Source: Frankiales bacterium
Lineage (GTDB): Bacteria > Actinomycetota > Actinomycetes > Mycobacteriales > SCTD01
Direction of reading: 5' to 3'
DNA: 7,843 nt
Assembly (NCBI GenBank): GCA_025464915.1
Contig: JAODNF010000202.1
Span: forward strand, 1-7,843
A model generated the notes under the pieces. It was not told the origin of the DNA. It saw nothing but the letters and a program-made list of their open reading frames with translations, and made no database searches. A program made the position numbers and the translations under genes. This document shows positions 1 to 6,182 of the stretch, in pieces; positions within the stretch are counted from its first letter, which is position 1, and every line of letters begins with the position of its first letter.

Positions 1-9
1 CTTCTGCGA

Positions 10-909
10 GTGGAGACCGTCTGGCGCCCTGAGCAGCCGGTCGACGTGAGGCTCACCCTCGGCCCGCTGTCCCGCGGTCGCAACGACCCGACGCACAAGA
101 TCGAGGCGGACGGCTCGTTGTGGCGGACAAGCCTGACCCCGACCGGGCCGGCGACCTACCGGGTCGCGCAGCGCCAGGGCGAGGTGCACGTGCAGGCCTG
201 GGGCGACGGCGCGGAGTGGGTCATCGCCCAGTCGCCCGCGATGCTAGGGCGCGACGACGACTGGACCGGGTTCGTCGCCGGCCACCCGCTGCTCGAGCAG
301 GCCTGGCGCCGGCACCCGGGGCTCCGGCTGCCCAGGACCGCCCTGGTGATGGAGCAGCTCGTCCCCGCGGTGCTCGAGCAGAAGGTCACGGGCAAGGAGG
401 CACGGCAGGCCTACTGCCTGCTCGCGCGGCGGTACGGCAGCGTGGCGCCCGGGCCTGCCCCGGCCGGCATGCGGGTCGTGCCGTCGCCGGACACCTGGCG
501 GCGGATCCCCAGCTGGGAGTGGCACAAGGCGGGCGTGGACCCGCAGCGGATGCGGACCGTGATGGCTGCCTGCCGGGTGGCGGGGCGGCTCGAGGAGACC
601 GTCGCGATGTCCCCTGCCGATGCGCTGACGCGCCTCCGGGCCGTGCCCGGCATCGGTGAGTGGACCGCGGCTGAGGTGGCGCAGCGCGCGCTCGGGGACG
701 CAGATGCGGTGAGCGTCGGCGACTACCACCTGGCTGCCTTCGTCGGGTGGGCGCTGCTCGGCCGGCCGCTCGACGACCCGGGCATGGTCGAGCTGCTCGA
801 GCCCTGGCGGCCGCACCGCCAGCGGGTCGTGCGGCTGATCGAGATCAGCGGCGCGCGAAAGCCCCGCTTCGGGCCGCGGATGACGATCCAAGATCACCGT
901 TCCGTGTGA
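10..909 (+). CDS. DNA-3-methyladenine glycosylase 2 family protein (AlkA-like, HhH-GPD)
   Basis: A base-excision repair glycosylase that should remove alkylated bases such as 3-methyladenine from DNA in the cytoplasm. The helix-hairpin-helix core is visible: LRAVPGIGEWTAAE starts at residue 209, with Trp218, followed by the catalytic aspartate Asp238 in VSVGDYHL. These match the HhH-GPD signature of AlkA. The region with EQKVTGKEA (residues 123-131) fits the helix before the fold, and the tail FGPRMTIQDHRSV resembles the usual C-terminus of actinobacterial homologues, so the 3' end is intact. The N-terminal part (about 1-95) resembles the AlkA-like N-terminal domain. The start is uncertain: GTG at 10 gives 299 residues, but the frame is open to the window edge, so a few codons may be missing. 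The gene is convergent with fbiB, with a small ORF between them. Family assignment is confident; exact lesion specificity is not readable. Confidence 0.9.
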   Translation: METVWRPEQPVDVRLTLGPLSRGRNDPTHKIEADGSLWRTSLTPTGPATYRVAQRQGEVHVQAWGDGAEWVIAQSPAMLGRDDDWTGFVAGHPLLEQAWRRHPGLRLPRTALVMEQLVPAVLEQKVTGKEARQAYCLLARRYGSVAPGPAPAGMRVVPSPDTWRRIPSWEWHKAGVDPQRMRTVMAACRVAGRLEETVAMSPADALTRLRAVPGIGEWTAAEVAQRALGDADAVSVGDYHLAAFVGWALLGRPLDDPGMVELLEPWRPHRQRVVRLIEISGARKPRFGPRMTIQDHRSV

Positions 910-939
910 ACACGCGGCTGTTCAGATCTGCTACAAAGG

Positions 940-985
940 GCTCCGCCTCGCCCGTGGAGCGCCCCCAAGGTTCCGCGGGCGAGGC
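940..985 (+). terminator. Long inverted repeat after the glycosylase gene, possible terminator or pseudoknot
   Basis: GCCTCGCCCG (945-954) and CGGGCGAGGC (976-985) are perfect 10-bp complements around a 21-nt loop, 35 nt after the glycosylase stop. No T-tract follows, so it is not a textbook intrinsic terminator, although actinobacteria often lack the T-tract. A second short stem, GCTCC (940-944) with GGAGC (956-960), straddles the first arm. This would form an H-type pseudoknot or an alternative fold. It lies before the 63-aa gene, so it could end the upstream transcript. The role is inferred. Confidence 0.4.
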
Positions 986-1000
986 TCGTTCGTCACGAAG

Positions 1001-1019
1001 TGTCACTATCTGTCACTAT
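1001..1019 (+). promoter_or_regulatory. Tandem repeat TGTCACTAT x2 with a possible -10 element for the 63-aa gene
   Basis: TGTCACTAT occurs at 1001-1009 and again at 1011-1019, giving a 10-bp period, one helical turn. The hexamer CACTAT in the second copy (1014-1019) has the A and final T of the actinobacterial TANNNT -10 consensus but C at position 1. It ends 7 nt before the GTG at 1026, which is the geometry of a leaderless transcript. No clear -35 is seen. The repeat could instead be a protein-binding site. This is inferred from position and pattern only. Confidence 0.35.
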
Positions 1020-1025
1020 GAGCGC

Positions 1026-1217
1026 GTGACCTTCGACGACCGCACCGACGCTGCCCTGCTGGCCTATGCCGCGGCGAGCGCGGAGCTCGACGCCGCCACG
1101 GACGACGCGCAGCTGCTGCACCTGTCGGACATGTTGGCGCTGGCCGCCCTCAACCTGCGCAAGGCCCTCACGGACGCGGGCTGGAGCGCGCCCGTCCGCA
1201 CCTCCGCGCCCCAGTAG
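1026..1217 (+). CDS. Hypothetical small Ala/Leu-rich helical protein (63 aa)
   Basis: A 63-residue protein from GTG 1026 to TAG 1215-1217. I do not recognise the family. Coding status is supported by codon use: all but two codons (GCT and TAT) end in G or C, whereas the same open frame upstream of 1026 abruptly shows many A/T-ending codons (AGA, TCT, ACA, CAA). That switch also supports this start. The sequence is probably mostly helical (residues about 6-54, with LAYAAASAELDAA and LSDMLALAALNLRKAL), acidic near the N-terminus, with a Pro/Ser-rich tail. It has no cysteine, signal peptide or clear membrane segment. There is no good Shine-Dalgarno sequence; a -10-like hexamer at 1014-1019 suggests leaderless initiation. 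It lies between the glycosylase gene (same strand, 116 bp away) and convergent fbiB. A small regulatory or structural protein is possible, but no function can be given. Confidence 0.65.
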   Translation: MTFDDRTDAALLAYAAASAELDAATDDAQLLHLSDMLALAALNLRKALTDAGWSAPVRTSAPQ

Positions 1218-1245
1218 CCCCGCCGCCTGGCCACGAACGGATACC

Positions 1246-1278
1246 GCACTTCGAGATTCGGGCCAGAAAGCGAAGTGC
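1246..1278. terminator. Hairpin between convergent genes, probable bidirectional terminator
   Basis: GCACTTCG (1246-1253) and CGAAGTGC (1271-1278) form a perfect 8-bp stem with a 17-nt loop. It lies 28 bp after the stop of the 63-aa gene and 22 bp after the fbiB stop on the other strand, where a shared terminator is expected. There is no T-tract on either side. The inverted repeat is seen directly; the termination role is inferred from its place between converging genes. Confidence 0.55.
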
Positions 1279-1300
1279 TCTAGACACTCACGCCTGGAAG

Positions 1301-2581
1301 TCAGCGGGTGACGAGGAAGTCGCTCGCGGAGCGGGGCTCGCGAGACCGCGGGGGCTCCGCGGGGTGGCCCACGGCGATGACGCCCAGCGGCTCCCACGGG
1401 ACGTCGAGCACGTCCTGGACGACGTCGGGGCAGAACAGCGCACTCGAGACCCAGGCGGCACCGAGGCCCTCGGTCGCCAGCTGGATGAGGAAGTTCTCGA
1501 CGCCTGCGCCGCCGGCCACGACGAACATCCGCTCCTCGGCAGCCTGCCGTCGCGCGTCGGGGTAGTCGTGCGCGCCGTCGCGCACCAGGCACGGCACGAC
1601 CAGGCAGGGGGCGTCGCGCAGCACGTCGCCGCGGCGCAGCCGCCTCGCGACCGACTCCTCGGTGAAGCCGTCGCCCCGCAGGTCAGCGGCCCAGCGGTCC
1701 CGCATCGCGTCGAGGAGCAGCTCGCGGCGCTCCTCGACCAGCACGAACCGCCAGGGGGTCGTGTGGTGCGGAGCCGGTGCCGTCACGGCAGCGGCGACGG
1801 CTCGTTCGACCGCCGCCCGGTTGACGGGCGAGTCGGTGAAGGACCGGGTCGTGCGGCGCAGGAAGACGGCCTCGGCGTGCGCTTCGCGGGTGCCGAGGCG
1901 GAACATGTCTTCGGCCGAGCTTCGCGTCAGGGCGCGCGCGGGTCGTCCGTCGTCGTCGTAGGACAGCCCGCGTACGACGGCGGCGGCCACCCCGTCCGAC
2001 TTGCCCTTCACGAGCTCGGCCGCGGACGCGAGTTCGTCGACGACCGCGATCTCCGTGACCTCGAGGACGTGCCCGTGGCTGTCGGTCGTGCCTCGGGCGT
2101 CGCGGACGGGGGAGATGCCGGCCACGCCGATCGCCTGGTCGGTCTGGCCGACCCGCCAGGCCCGCCCCATGGTGTCGCTGATGACGACGGCCAGGTCCAC
2201 GCCGGTGAGATGGCGCAGCCGGTCGCGCAGCGCGCGGGCCGACGCGTCGGGGTCCAGCGGAAGCAGGGCGATCTCGTCGCCACGGACGTTGGAGCCGTCG
2301 ACGCCGGCCGCGGCCATGACCAACCCGTGCCGGGTCTCGGCGATGGTCGTGAAGGAGCGTCGCGCGACGACCCGGACGGTCTCGTCCTCGATGGCCTTCA
2401 GCCGGGTGGCCTCCCGGTCGTCGCCCGCTGGGATCAGCCGGCCCTCGGCCTTGCTGATCACCTTCGAGGTCACGACGACGACATCGCCTGCGGCGTAAGC
2501 GAACGCGTCGGCGAGCAGCTGCGCCACGTCGTCGCCGGGGCGGATGTCGGGCAGGCCGACGACGGGGTGGACCTCAAGCAA
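1301..2581 (-). CDS. fbiB: Bifunctional F420:L-glutamate ligase / dehydro-F420-0 reductase FbiB
   Basis: A two-domain cytoplasmic enzyme (426 aa; about 448 in M. tuberculosis) for the last steps of F420 synthesis. The N-terminal CofE domain (about 1-235) adds L-glutamates to F420-0 with GTP. It shows TSKVISKAEGR (38-48), ETRHGLVMAAAGVDGSN (82-98), SDTMGRAWRVGQTDQ (135-149) and LASAAELVKGKSDG (184-197). The C-terminal nitroreductase-fold domain (about 236-426), with RRTTRSF at 242-248 and AGVENFLIQLATEGLGAAW further on, binds FMN in homologues and reduces dehydro-F420-0. The start is TTG at 2581, inside the end of fbiA with an 8-bp overlap. No ATG or GTG precedes the conserved VHPVVGLPDIRPGDD, and no Shine-Dalgarno sequence is evident, so translation is probably coupled to fbiA. 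The reading frame is intact. Confidence 0.96.
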   Translation of the reverse strand: MLEVHPVVGLPDIRPGDDVAQLLADAFAYAAGDVVVVTSKVISKAEGRLIPAGDDREATRLKAIEDETVRVVARRSFTTIAETRHGLVMAAAGVDGSNVRGDEIALLPLDPDASARALRDRLRHLTGVDLAVVISDTMGRAWRVGQTDQAIGVAGISPVRDARGTTDSHGHVLEVTEIAVVDELASAAELVKGKSDGVAAAVVRGLSYDDDGRPARALTRSSAEDMFRLGTREAHAEAVFLRRTTRSFTDSPVNRAAVERAVAAAVTAPAPHHTTPWRFVLVEERRELLLDAMRDRWAADLRGDGFTEESVARRLRRGDVLRDAPCLVVPCLVRDGAHDYPDARRQAAEERMFVVAGGAGVENFLIQLATEGLGAAWVSSALFCPDVVQDVLDVPWEPLGVIAVGHPAEPPRSREPRSASDFLVTR

Positions 2582-3497
2582 GGTCGACGGCCGCCCGTGC
2601 CATCGCCGCCGTCGCGTCGAGGTCGGTCATGAGGAGCGGCACGGCGCGCACCTCCACGCCGGGCACCGTCACGCCTGCGTCCGTCGTGTCGACGAGCCAG
2701 CCGTCGAGGAGGTCGCTGCCGTAGTGCCGCCCGACCGCCTCCGCCGACGTCTCGACCCCGATCGCGGTGAGGCACGCGTCGGCCATGCCGCGCACCGGGG
2801 CGCCGCCGATGATCGGGCTGACCCCGACGACGCGCTTGTCGGTCAGGGCCTCGCGGATGCCCTTGACCTGCAGGATCGTGCCGATGCTGACGACCGGGTT
2901 CGAGGGCGGCAGCAGCACGAGGTCGGCGGCGTCGATCGCCTCGAGGACGCCGGCTGCCGGCAGCAGGTCGCCGTGGTGCACGAGGGTGATCGCCTGCGCG
3001 GGCAGCGCCGCCCGATGCCTGATCCACCACTCCTGGAAGTGGATCGCCTTCTTCGTACCCTCCTCGACGACGGTCACGTGCGTCTCCGCCTGGCTGTCCG
3101 ACATCGGCAGCAGCGTCGCGCCGGGCTGCCACCGCCCGCAGAGGGAGGCCGTGACCTCGGTGAGCGACATCCCGCCCAGCATGAGCTGCGTCCGGCGCAG
3201 GTGGGTCGCGAGGTCGCGGTCGCCGAGGCCGAACCACGCCGTGGGGGAGCCGTAGGCGGCCAGCTCCTCCTTGGCCCGCCAGCTCTCGTCCTGCCGGCCC
3301 CAGCCGCGCTCCTCGTCGATGCCCTCGCCGAGCGTGTACATGACGGTGTCGAGGTCCGGGCAGATCCGCAGCCCGTAGAGGGTGGTGTCGTCGCCCGTGT
3401 TCACGACGACGGTCAGGTCCGCCTCCGGGTAGGCGCGCTGGACGCCCCGCAGGAAGCGCGCGCCTCCGATGCCGCCCGCCAGGGCCACGATCCGCAT
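2574..3497 (-). CDS. fbiA: 2-phospho-L-lactate / phosphoenolpyruvate transferase FbiA (CofD family)
   Basis: Transfers the phospho-organic acid group of a GDP-like donor to Fo. In mycobacteria the donor is enolpyruvyl-diphospho-5'-guanosine and the product is dehydro-F420-0; CofD in methanogens uses the phospholactate analogue. At 307 aa it is near family length. CofD motifs are present in order: GGIGGARFLRG (8-18), NTGDD (33-37), GLRICPDLDTVMYTL (42-56), FGLGDRDLATH (89-99), LLPMSDSQAETHV (129-141), PPSNPVVSIGTIL (197-209) and VSPIIGGAPVRGMAD (226-240). The ATG at 3497 places the nucleotide-binding GG motif right at the N-terminus, as in homologues. It is first in a two-gene operon with fbiB. 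A GGGGA stretch 4-8 nt upstream could be a weak ribosome site, or the mRNA could be leaderless. The choice of phosphoenolpyruvate is inferred from the fused reductase domain in FbiB. Confidence 0.96.
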   Translation of the reverse strand: MRIVALAGGIGGARFLRGVQRAYPEADLTVVVNTGDDTTLYGLRICPDLDTVMYTLGEGIDEERGWGRQDESWRAKEELAAYGSPTAWFGLGDRDLATHLRRTQLMLGGMSLTEVTASLCGRWQPGATLLPMSDSQAETHVTVVEEGTKKAIHFQEWWIRHRAALPAQAITLVHHGDLLPAAGVLEAIDAADLVLLPPSNPVVSIGTILQVKGIREALTDKRVVGVSPIIGGAPVRGMADACLTAIGVETSAEAVGRHYGSDLLDGWLVDTTDAGVTVPGVEVRAVPLLMTDLDATAAMARAAVDLA

Positions 3498-3503
3498 GTC
3501 CCC

Positions 3504-3509
3504 ATCCTG
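3504..3509 (-). promoter_or_regulatory. Possible -10 element of the fbiA-fbiB operon
   Basis: On the minus strand, CAGGAT is followed by GGGGAC and then the fbiA ATG. It matches TANNNT except for C at position 1, and it ends 7 nt before the start codon, which would place transcription start at or next to the ATG. No -35 hexamer is evident at 16-19 nt. This is an inference from sequence and spacing; the alternative is a leadered mRNA using GGGGA as a weak ribosome site. Confidence 0.35.
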
Positions 3510-3524
3510 TCAGCCCGTCACAGG
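3506..3524. repeat. Inverted repeat CCTGT-N9-ACAGG over the fbiA promoter region
   Basis: CCTGT (3506-3510) and ACAGG (3520-3524) are inverted 5-bp arms with a 9-bp spacer. The left arm overlaps the proposed -10 hexamer of fbiA. A bound repressor would block that promoter, so this is a candidate operator. The arms are short and could occur by chance; no known regulator motif is matched. Confidence 0.25.
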
Positions 3525-3704
3525 CCTCGGGCCACGCGCTGCGGAGTGCAGGAGATCGGTTCAGGACGAGAGGGTCGGCAGGTGGGGAGCGAGGACAACC
3601 GGGCGCGACGAGCGGCGCAGGAGCGGCGTCGTCAGCAGCAACGGCGCGAGCGCGCGTCCCGCTGGCCGGGAGCGGCACCCGTCTGCATCGTCACCGACCC
3701 GTCA
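3511..3704. other. Divergent intergenic region between fbiA and fbiC
   Basis: Most of the 219-bp gap between two divergent F420 genes; I see no convincing gene here. An open plus-strand frame from GTG 3546 to TAG 3705-3707 (53 codons, Arg/Gln-rich) ends only about 75% of codons in G or C, well below the neighbouring genes, and is probably non-coding. A short inverted pair, CCGCT (3659-3663) and AGCGG (3671-3675), lies about 30-45 bp upstream of the fbiC -10 box but is too short to assign. Confidence 0.6.
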
Positions 3705-3710
3705 TAGGGT
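3705..3710 (+). promoter_or_regulatory. Probable -10 element of fbiC (TAGGGT)
   Basis: TAGGGT fits the actinobacterial TANNNT -10 consensus. Six bases (TCGGGG) separate it from the fbiC ATG at 3717, so transcription would begin at or next to the A of the ATG, giving a leaderless mRNA. The upstream TCTGCA (3682-3687, 17-nt spacer) is only a 3-of-6 match to TTGACA. An alternative reading is that AGGG (3706-3709) serves as a weak ribosome site on a longer transcript. Confidence 0.5.
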
Positions 3711-3716
3711 TCGGGG

Positions 3717-6173
3717 ATGGAACAGGTTCCAGGGATGCGGCGGGCGCTGGCGCGCGCCCGCGACGGCAAGCCCCTGGACACCGACGAGGCGACGATCCTG
3801 CTGGCCGCCCGCGGCGACGACCTCGCCGAGCTGATGTCGTACGCCGCCCGGGTCCGCGACCAGGGGCGTGCGGGCATCGTGACCTACAGCCGCAAGGTCT
3901 TCATCCCGTTGACCCGGCTGTGCCGCGACCGGTGCCACTACTGCACGTTCGCGACGAGCCCGGCGAAGCTGCCCGCGCCCTACCTGTCCATCGACGAGGT
4001 CCTCGACATCGCGCGGCAGGGCGCCGAGCTCGGCTGCAAGGAGGCGCTGTTCACCCTCGGCGACCGCCCTGAGGAGCGCTGGCCGGCAGCCCGCGCGTGG
4101 CTCGACGAGCAGGGGTACGACGACACGCTGTCCTACGTCCGGGCGGCCGCCGTCGCGGTGCTCGAGGAGACCGGGCTGCTGCCGCACCTCAACCCCGGCG
4201 TCATGAGCTGGGCCGAGATGCAGCGCCTCAAGCCGGTCGCCCCGTCCATGGGGATGATGCTCGAGACGACGGCCGACGTGCCCGCGCACAAGGGTTCGCC
4301 CGACAAGGTGCCGGCGGTCAGGTTGCGGGTCCTCGAGGACGCCGGTCGGCACGCGATCCCTTTCACCACAGGGGTTCTCGTCGGCATCGGAGAGACGAAC
4401 AGGGACCGAGCGGAGTCGCTGTTCGCGATCCGGGCGACGCACCGGCGGCACGGTCACGTGCAGGAGGTGATCGTCCAGAACTTCCTCGCCAAGCCCGACA
4501 CCGCGATGCGGGGCGCCGACGACGCCACCCGCGAGGAGCACCTGGCGACCATCGCAGTGGCCCGGCTGGTCCTCGGCCCCAAGATGCGCGTCCAGGCGCC
4601 CCCGAACCTGGCCGAGGTCCCGGACCTGCTGGCCGCGGGCGTCGACGACTTCGGCGGCGTCAGCCCGCTGACACCCGACCACGTGAACCCCGAGCGGCCC
4701 TGGCCGCACCTGGACGACCTGGCGGCGGCCAGCGCACGGGAGGGCTTCAGGCTGACGGAGCGGCTCACGGCCCACCCGCCCTACCTGCAGGAGCCGTGGC
4801 TCGACCCGCGTCTGGCGAAGCACGTGGAGGCCTTGCGCACGGTGGACGGGCTGGCCAGCGACGTGCTCCCCAAGGGCCTGCCCTGGCAGGAGCCCGACGT
4901 CGCGCTCGAGTCCTCCGGACGCACCGACCTGCACGCCACTGTCGACACGACGGGCCGCACCGACGACCGGCGCAGCGACTTCGACGACGTGTACGGCGAC
5001 TGGACCGCCCTCGAGATCCCCGCGCCCCGACGGATGGACACCGACGTTCGGGCGGCGATGCGCAAGCAGCCCGGCGCGTTCACCGAGAAGGACGTGCTGT
5101 CACTGCTCGCCGCTGAGGGCGACGACCTCGAGGCCGTCGTGCGCTGGGCCGACGACGTCCGCCGCGACACCGTCGGCGACGACGTGACGTTCGTGGTGAA
5201 CCGGAACATCAACTTCACCAACGTCTGCTACACCGGCTGCCGCTTCTGCGCCTTCGCGCAGCGGCGCACCGACGCCGACGCATACTCGCTGAGCCTCGAG
5301 GAGGTCGAGCAGCGGGCACGCGAGGCCTGGGACGTCGGGGCGACCGAGATCTGCATGCAGGGCGGCATCGACCCGCAGCTGCCCGGGACGGCGTACCTGG
5401 ACCTCGCCCGGGCCATCAAGGGCGGCGCTCCCGACCTGCACCTGCACGCCTACTCCCCGATGGAGGTCGTCAACGGGGCCGCCCGGATGGGCGTGAGCAT
5501 CCGCGAGTTCCTCACCGAGGCGAAGGCGGCGGGGGTCGACTCGCTGCCCGGCACAGCGGCGGAGATCCTCGACGATGAGGTCCGCTGGGTCCTGACGAAG
5601 GGCAAGCTGCCGACGTCGCAGTGGATCGAGGTCGTGCAGACCGCGCACTCAGTCGGCCTGCCGACGACCAGCACCATGATGTACGGACACGTCGACGAGC
5701 CGCGGCACTGGGCGGCGCACCTGCTGCTGCTGCGGAAGCTGCAGGGCGAGTCGGGCGGGTTCACGGAGTTCGTACCCCTCCCGTTCGTGCACACCAACGC
5801 GCCCATCTACCTCGCGGGCATCGCGCGCCCGGGTCCGACGCTGCGCGACAACCGGGCCGTCCACGCCGTCGCGCGGCTCGCCCTGCACGGTTCGATCGAC
5901 AACATCCAGAGCTCCTGGGTGAAGCTCGGCGTCGAGCAGTGCCACCAGGTCCTCGCCGGAGGGGTCAACGACCTCGGCGGCACGCTGATGGAGGAGACCA
6001 TCAGCCGGATGGCCGGGTCGGAGCACGGCAGCCGCAAGTCGGTGCTCGAGCTCGAGGCCATGGTCAGCAACGCCGGGCGGACTCCGCGGCAGCGCACGAC
6101 CGGTTATGGAACGGTCCCAGAGGAGCGCCTGCGGGCCGCGCGCCGCGCACCGCTGCCCGTCCTGCCTTCGTAA
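3717..6173 (+). CDS. fbiC: FO synthase FbiC (CofG-CofH fusion, two radical SAM domains)
   Basis: Makes 7,8-didemethyl-8-hydroxy-5-deazariboflavin (Fo), the F420 chromophore, from tyrosine and a ribityl-diaminouracil precursor, using two SAM-cleaving [4Fe-4S] clusters. The CofG half (about 1-390) has Cys69-x3-Cys73-x2-Cys76 in LCRDRCHYCTF, plus CKEALFTLGDRPEERW, PFTTGVLVGIGET and QNFLAKPDTAM. After a polar linker (about 390-430), the CofH half has Cys504-x3-Cys508-x2-Cys511 in VCYTGCRFCAFAQ, QGGIDP (548-553), STMMYGHVDEPRHW and GGVNDLGGTLMEETISRMAG (from 748). At 818 aa it is close to the 856 of M. tuberculosis FbiC, and both clusters and the frame are intact. The ATG at 3717 is preceded by TAGGGT and lacks a strong ribosome site. 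It is divergent from fbiA and 9 bp from the next gene, which shares its frame. Confidence 0.97.
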   Translation: MEQVPGMRRALARARDGKPLDTDEATILLAARGDDLAELMSYAARVRDQGRAGIVTYSRKVFIPLTRLCRDRCHYCTFATSPAKLPAPYLSIDEVLDIARQGAELGCKEALFTLGDRPEERWPAARAWLDEQGYDDTLSYVRAAAVAVLEETGLLPHLNPGVMSWAEMQRLKPVAPSMGMMLETTADVPAHKGSPDKVPAVRLRVLEDAGRHAIPFTTGVLVGIGETNRDRAESLFAIRATHRRHGHVQEVIVQNFLAKPDTAMRGADDATREEHLATIAVARLVLGPKMRVQAPPNLAEVPDLLAAGVDDFGGVSPLTPDHVNPERPWPHLDDLAAASAREGFRLTERLTAHPPYLQEPWLDPRLAKHVEALRTVDGLASDVLPKGLPWQEPDVALESSGRTDLHATVDTTGRTDDRRSDFDDVYGDWTALEIPAPRRMDTDVRAAMRKQPGAFTEKDVLSLLAAEGDDLEAVVRWADDVRRDTVGDDVTFVVNRNINFTNVCYTGCRFCAFAQRRTDADAYSLSLEEVEQRAREAWDVGATEICMQGGIDPQLPGTAYLDLARAIKGGAPDLHLHAYSPMEVVNGAARMGVSIREFLTEAKAAGVDSLPGTAAEILDDEVRWVLTKGKLPTSQWIEVVQTAHSVGLPTTSTMMYGHVDEPRHWAAHLLLLRKLQGESGGFTEFVPLPFVHTNAPIYLAGIARPGPTLRDNRAVHAVARLALHGSIDNIQSSWVKLGVEQCHQVLAGGVNDLGGTLMEETISRMAGSEHGSRKSVLELEAMVSNAGRTPRQRTTGYGTVPEERLRAARRAPLPVLPS

Positions 6174-6176
6174 ACT
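6171..6176 (+). promoter_or_regulatory. Possible -10 element of the coiled-coil gene, overlapping the fbiC stop codon
   Basis: TAAACT fits TANNNT, and its first three bases are the fbiC TAA stop. Six bases (CCCGGC) separate it from the ATG at 6183, the same spacing as for fbiC, which would give a leaderless mRNA. No -35 match is seen at the expected distance and there is no Shine-Dalgarno sequence. The coiled-coil gene may also be transcribed from the fbiC promoter, since no terminator lies between them. Confidence 0.4.
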
Positions 6177-6182
6177 CCCGGC

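Noticed and set aside
747..1025. An N-terminal extension of the 63-aa ORF back to 747
   Set aside because: It would overlap the glycosylase gene by more than 160 bp, and codon use upstream of 1026 is not coding-like.
3644..3655. Palindrome GCGCG-AG-CGCGC before fbiC
   Set aside because: A 2-nt loop cannot close a hairpin, and short GC palindromes are expected by chance at this base composition.
1364..3707. Two long plus-strand open frames opposite fbiB and fbiA
   Set aside because: The opposite strand encodes full-length FbiB and FbiA with all family motifs; the plus-strand frames are by-products of high GC content.
3546..3707. A 53-codon plus-strand ORF in the fbiA-fbiC gap ending in the fbiC -10 box
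   Set aside because: Only about 75% of its codons end in G or C, against about 95% in real genes here. The product is low-complexity Arg/Gln, and there is no ribosome site.
3702..4934. A 410-codon minus-strand open frame inside fbiC
   Set aside because: It lies wholly opposite the conserved CofG domain, and its low-complexity Arg/Gly/Val/Gln translation matches no family I recognise.
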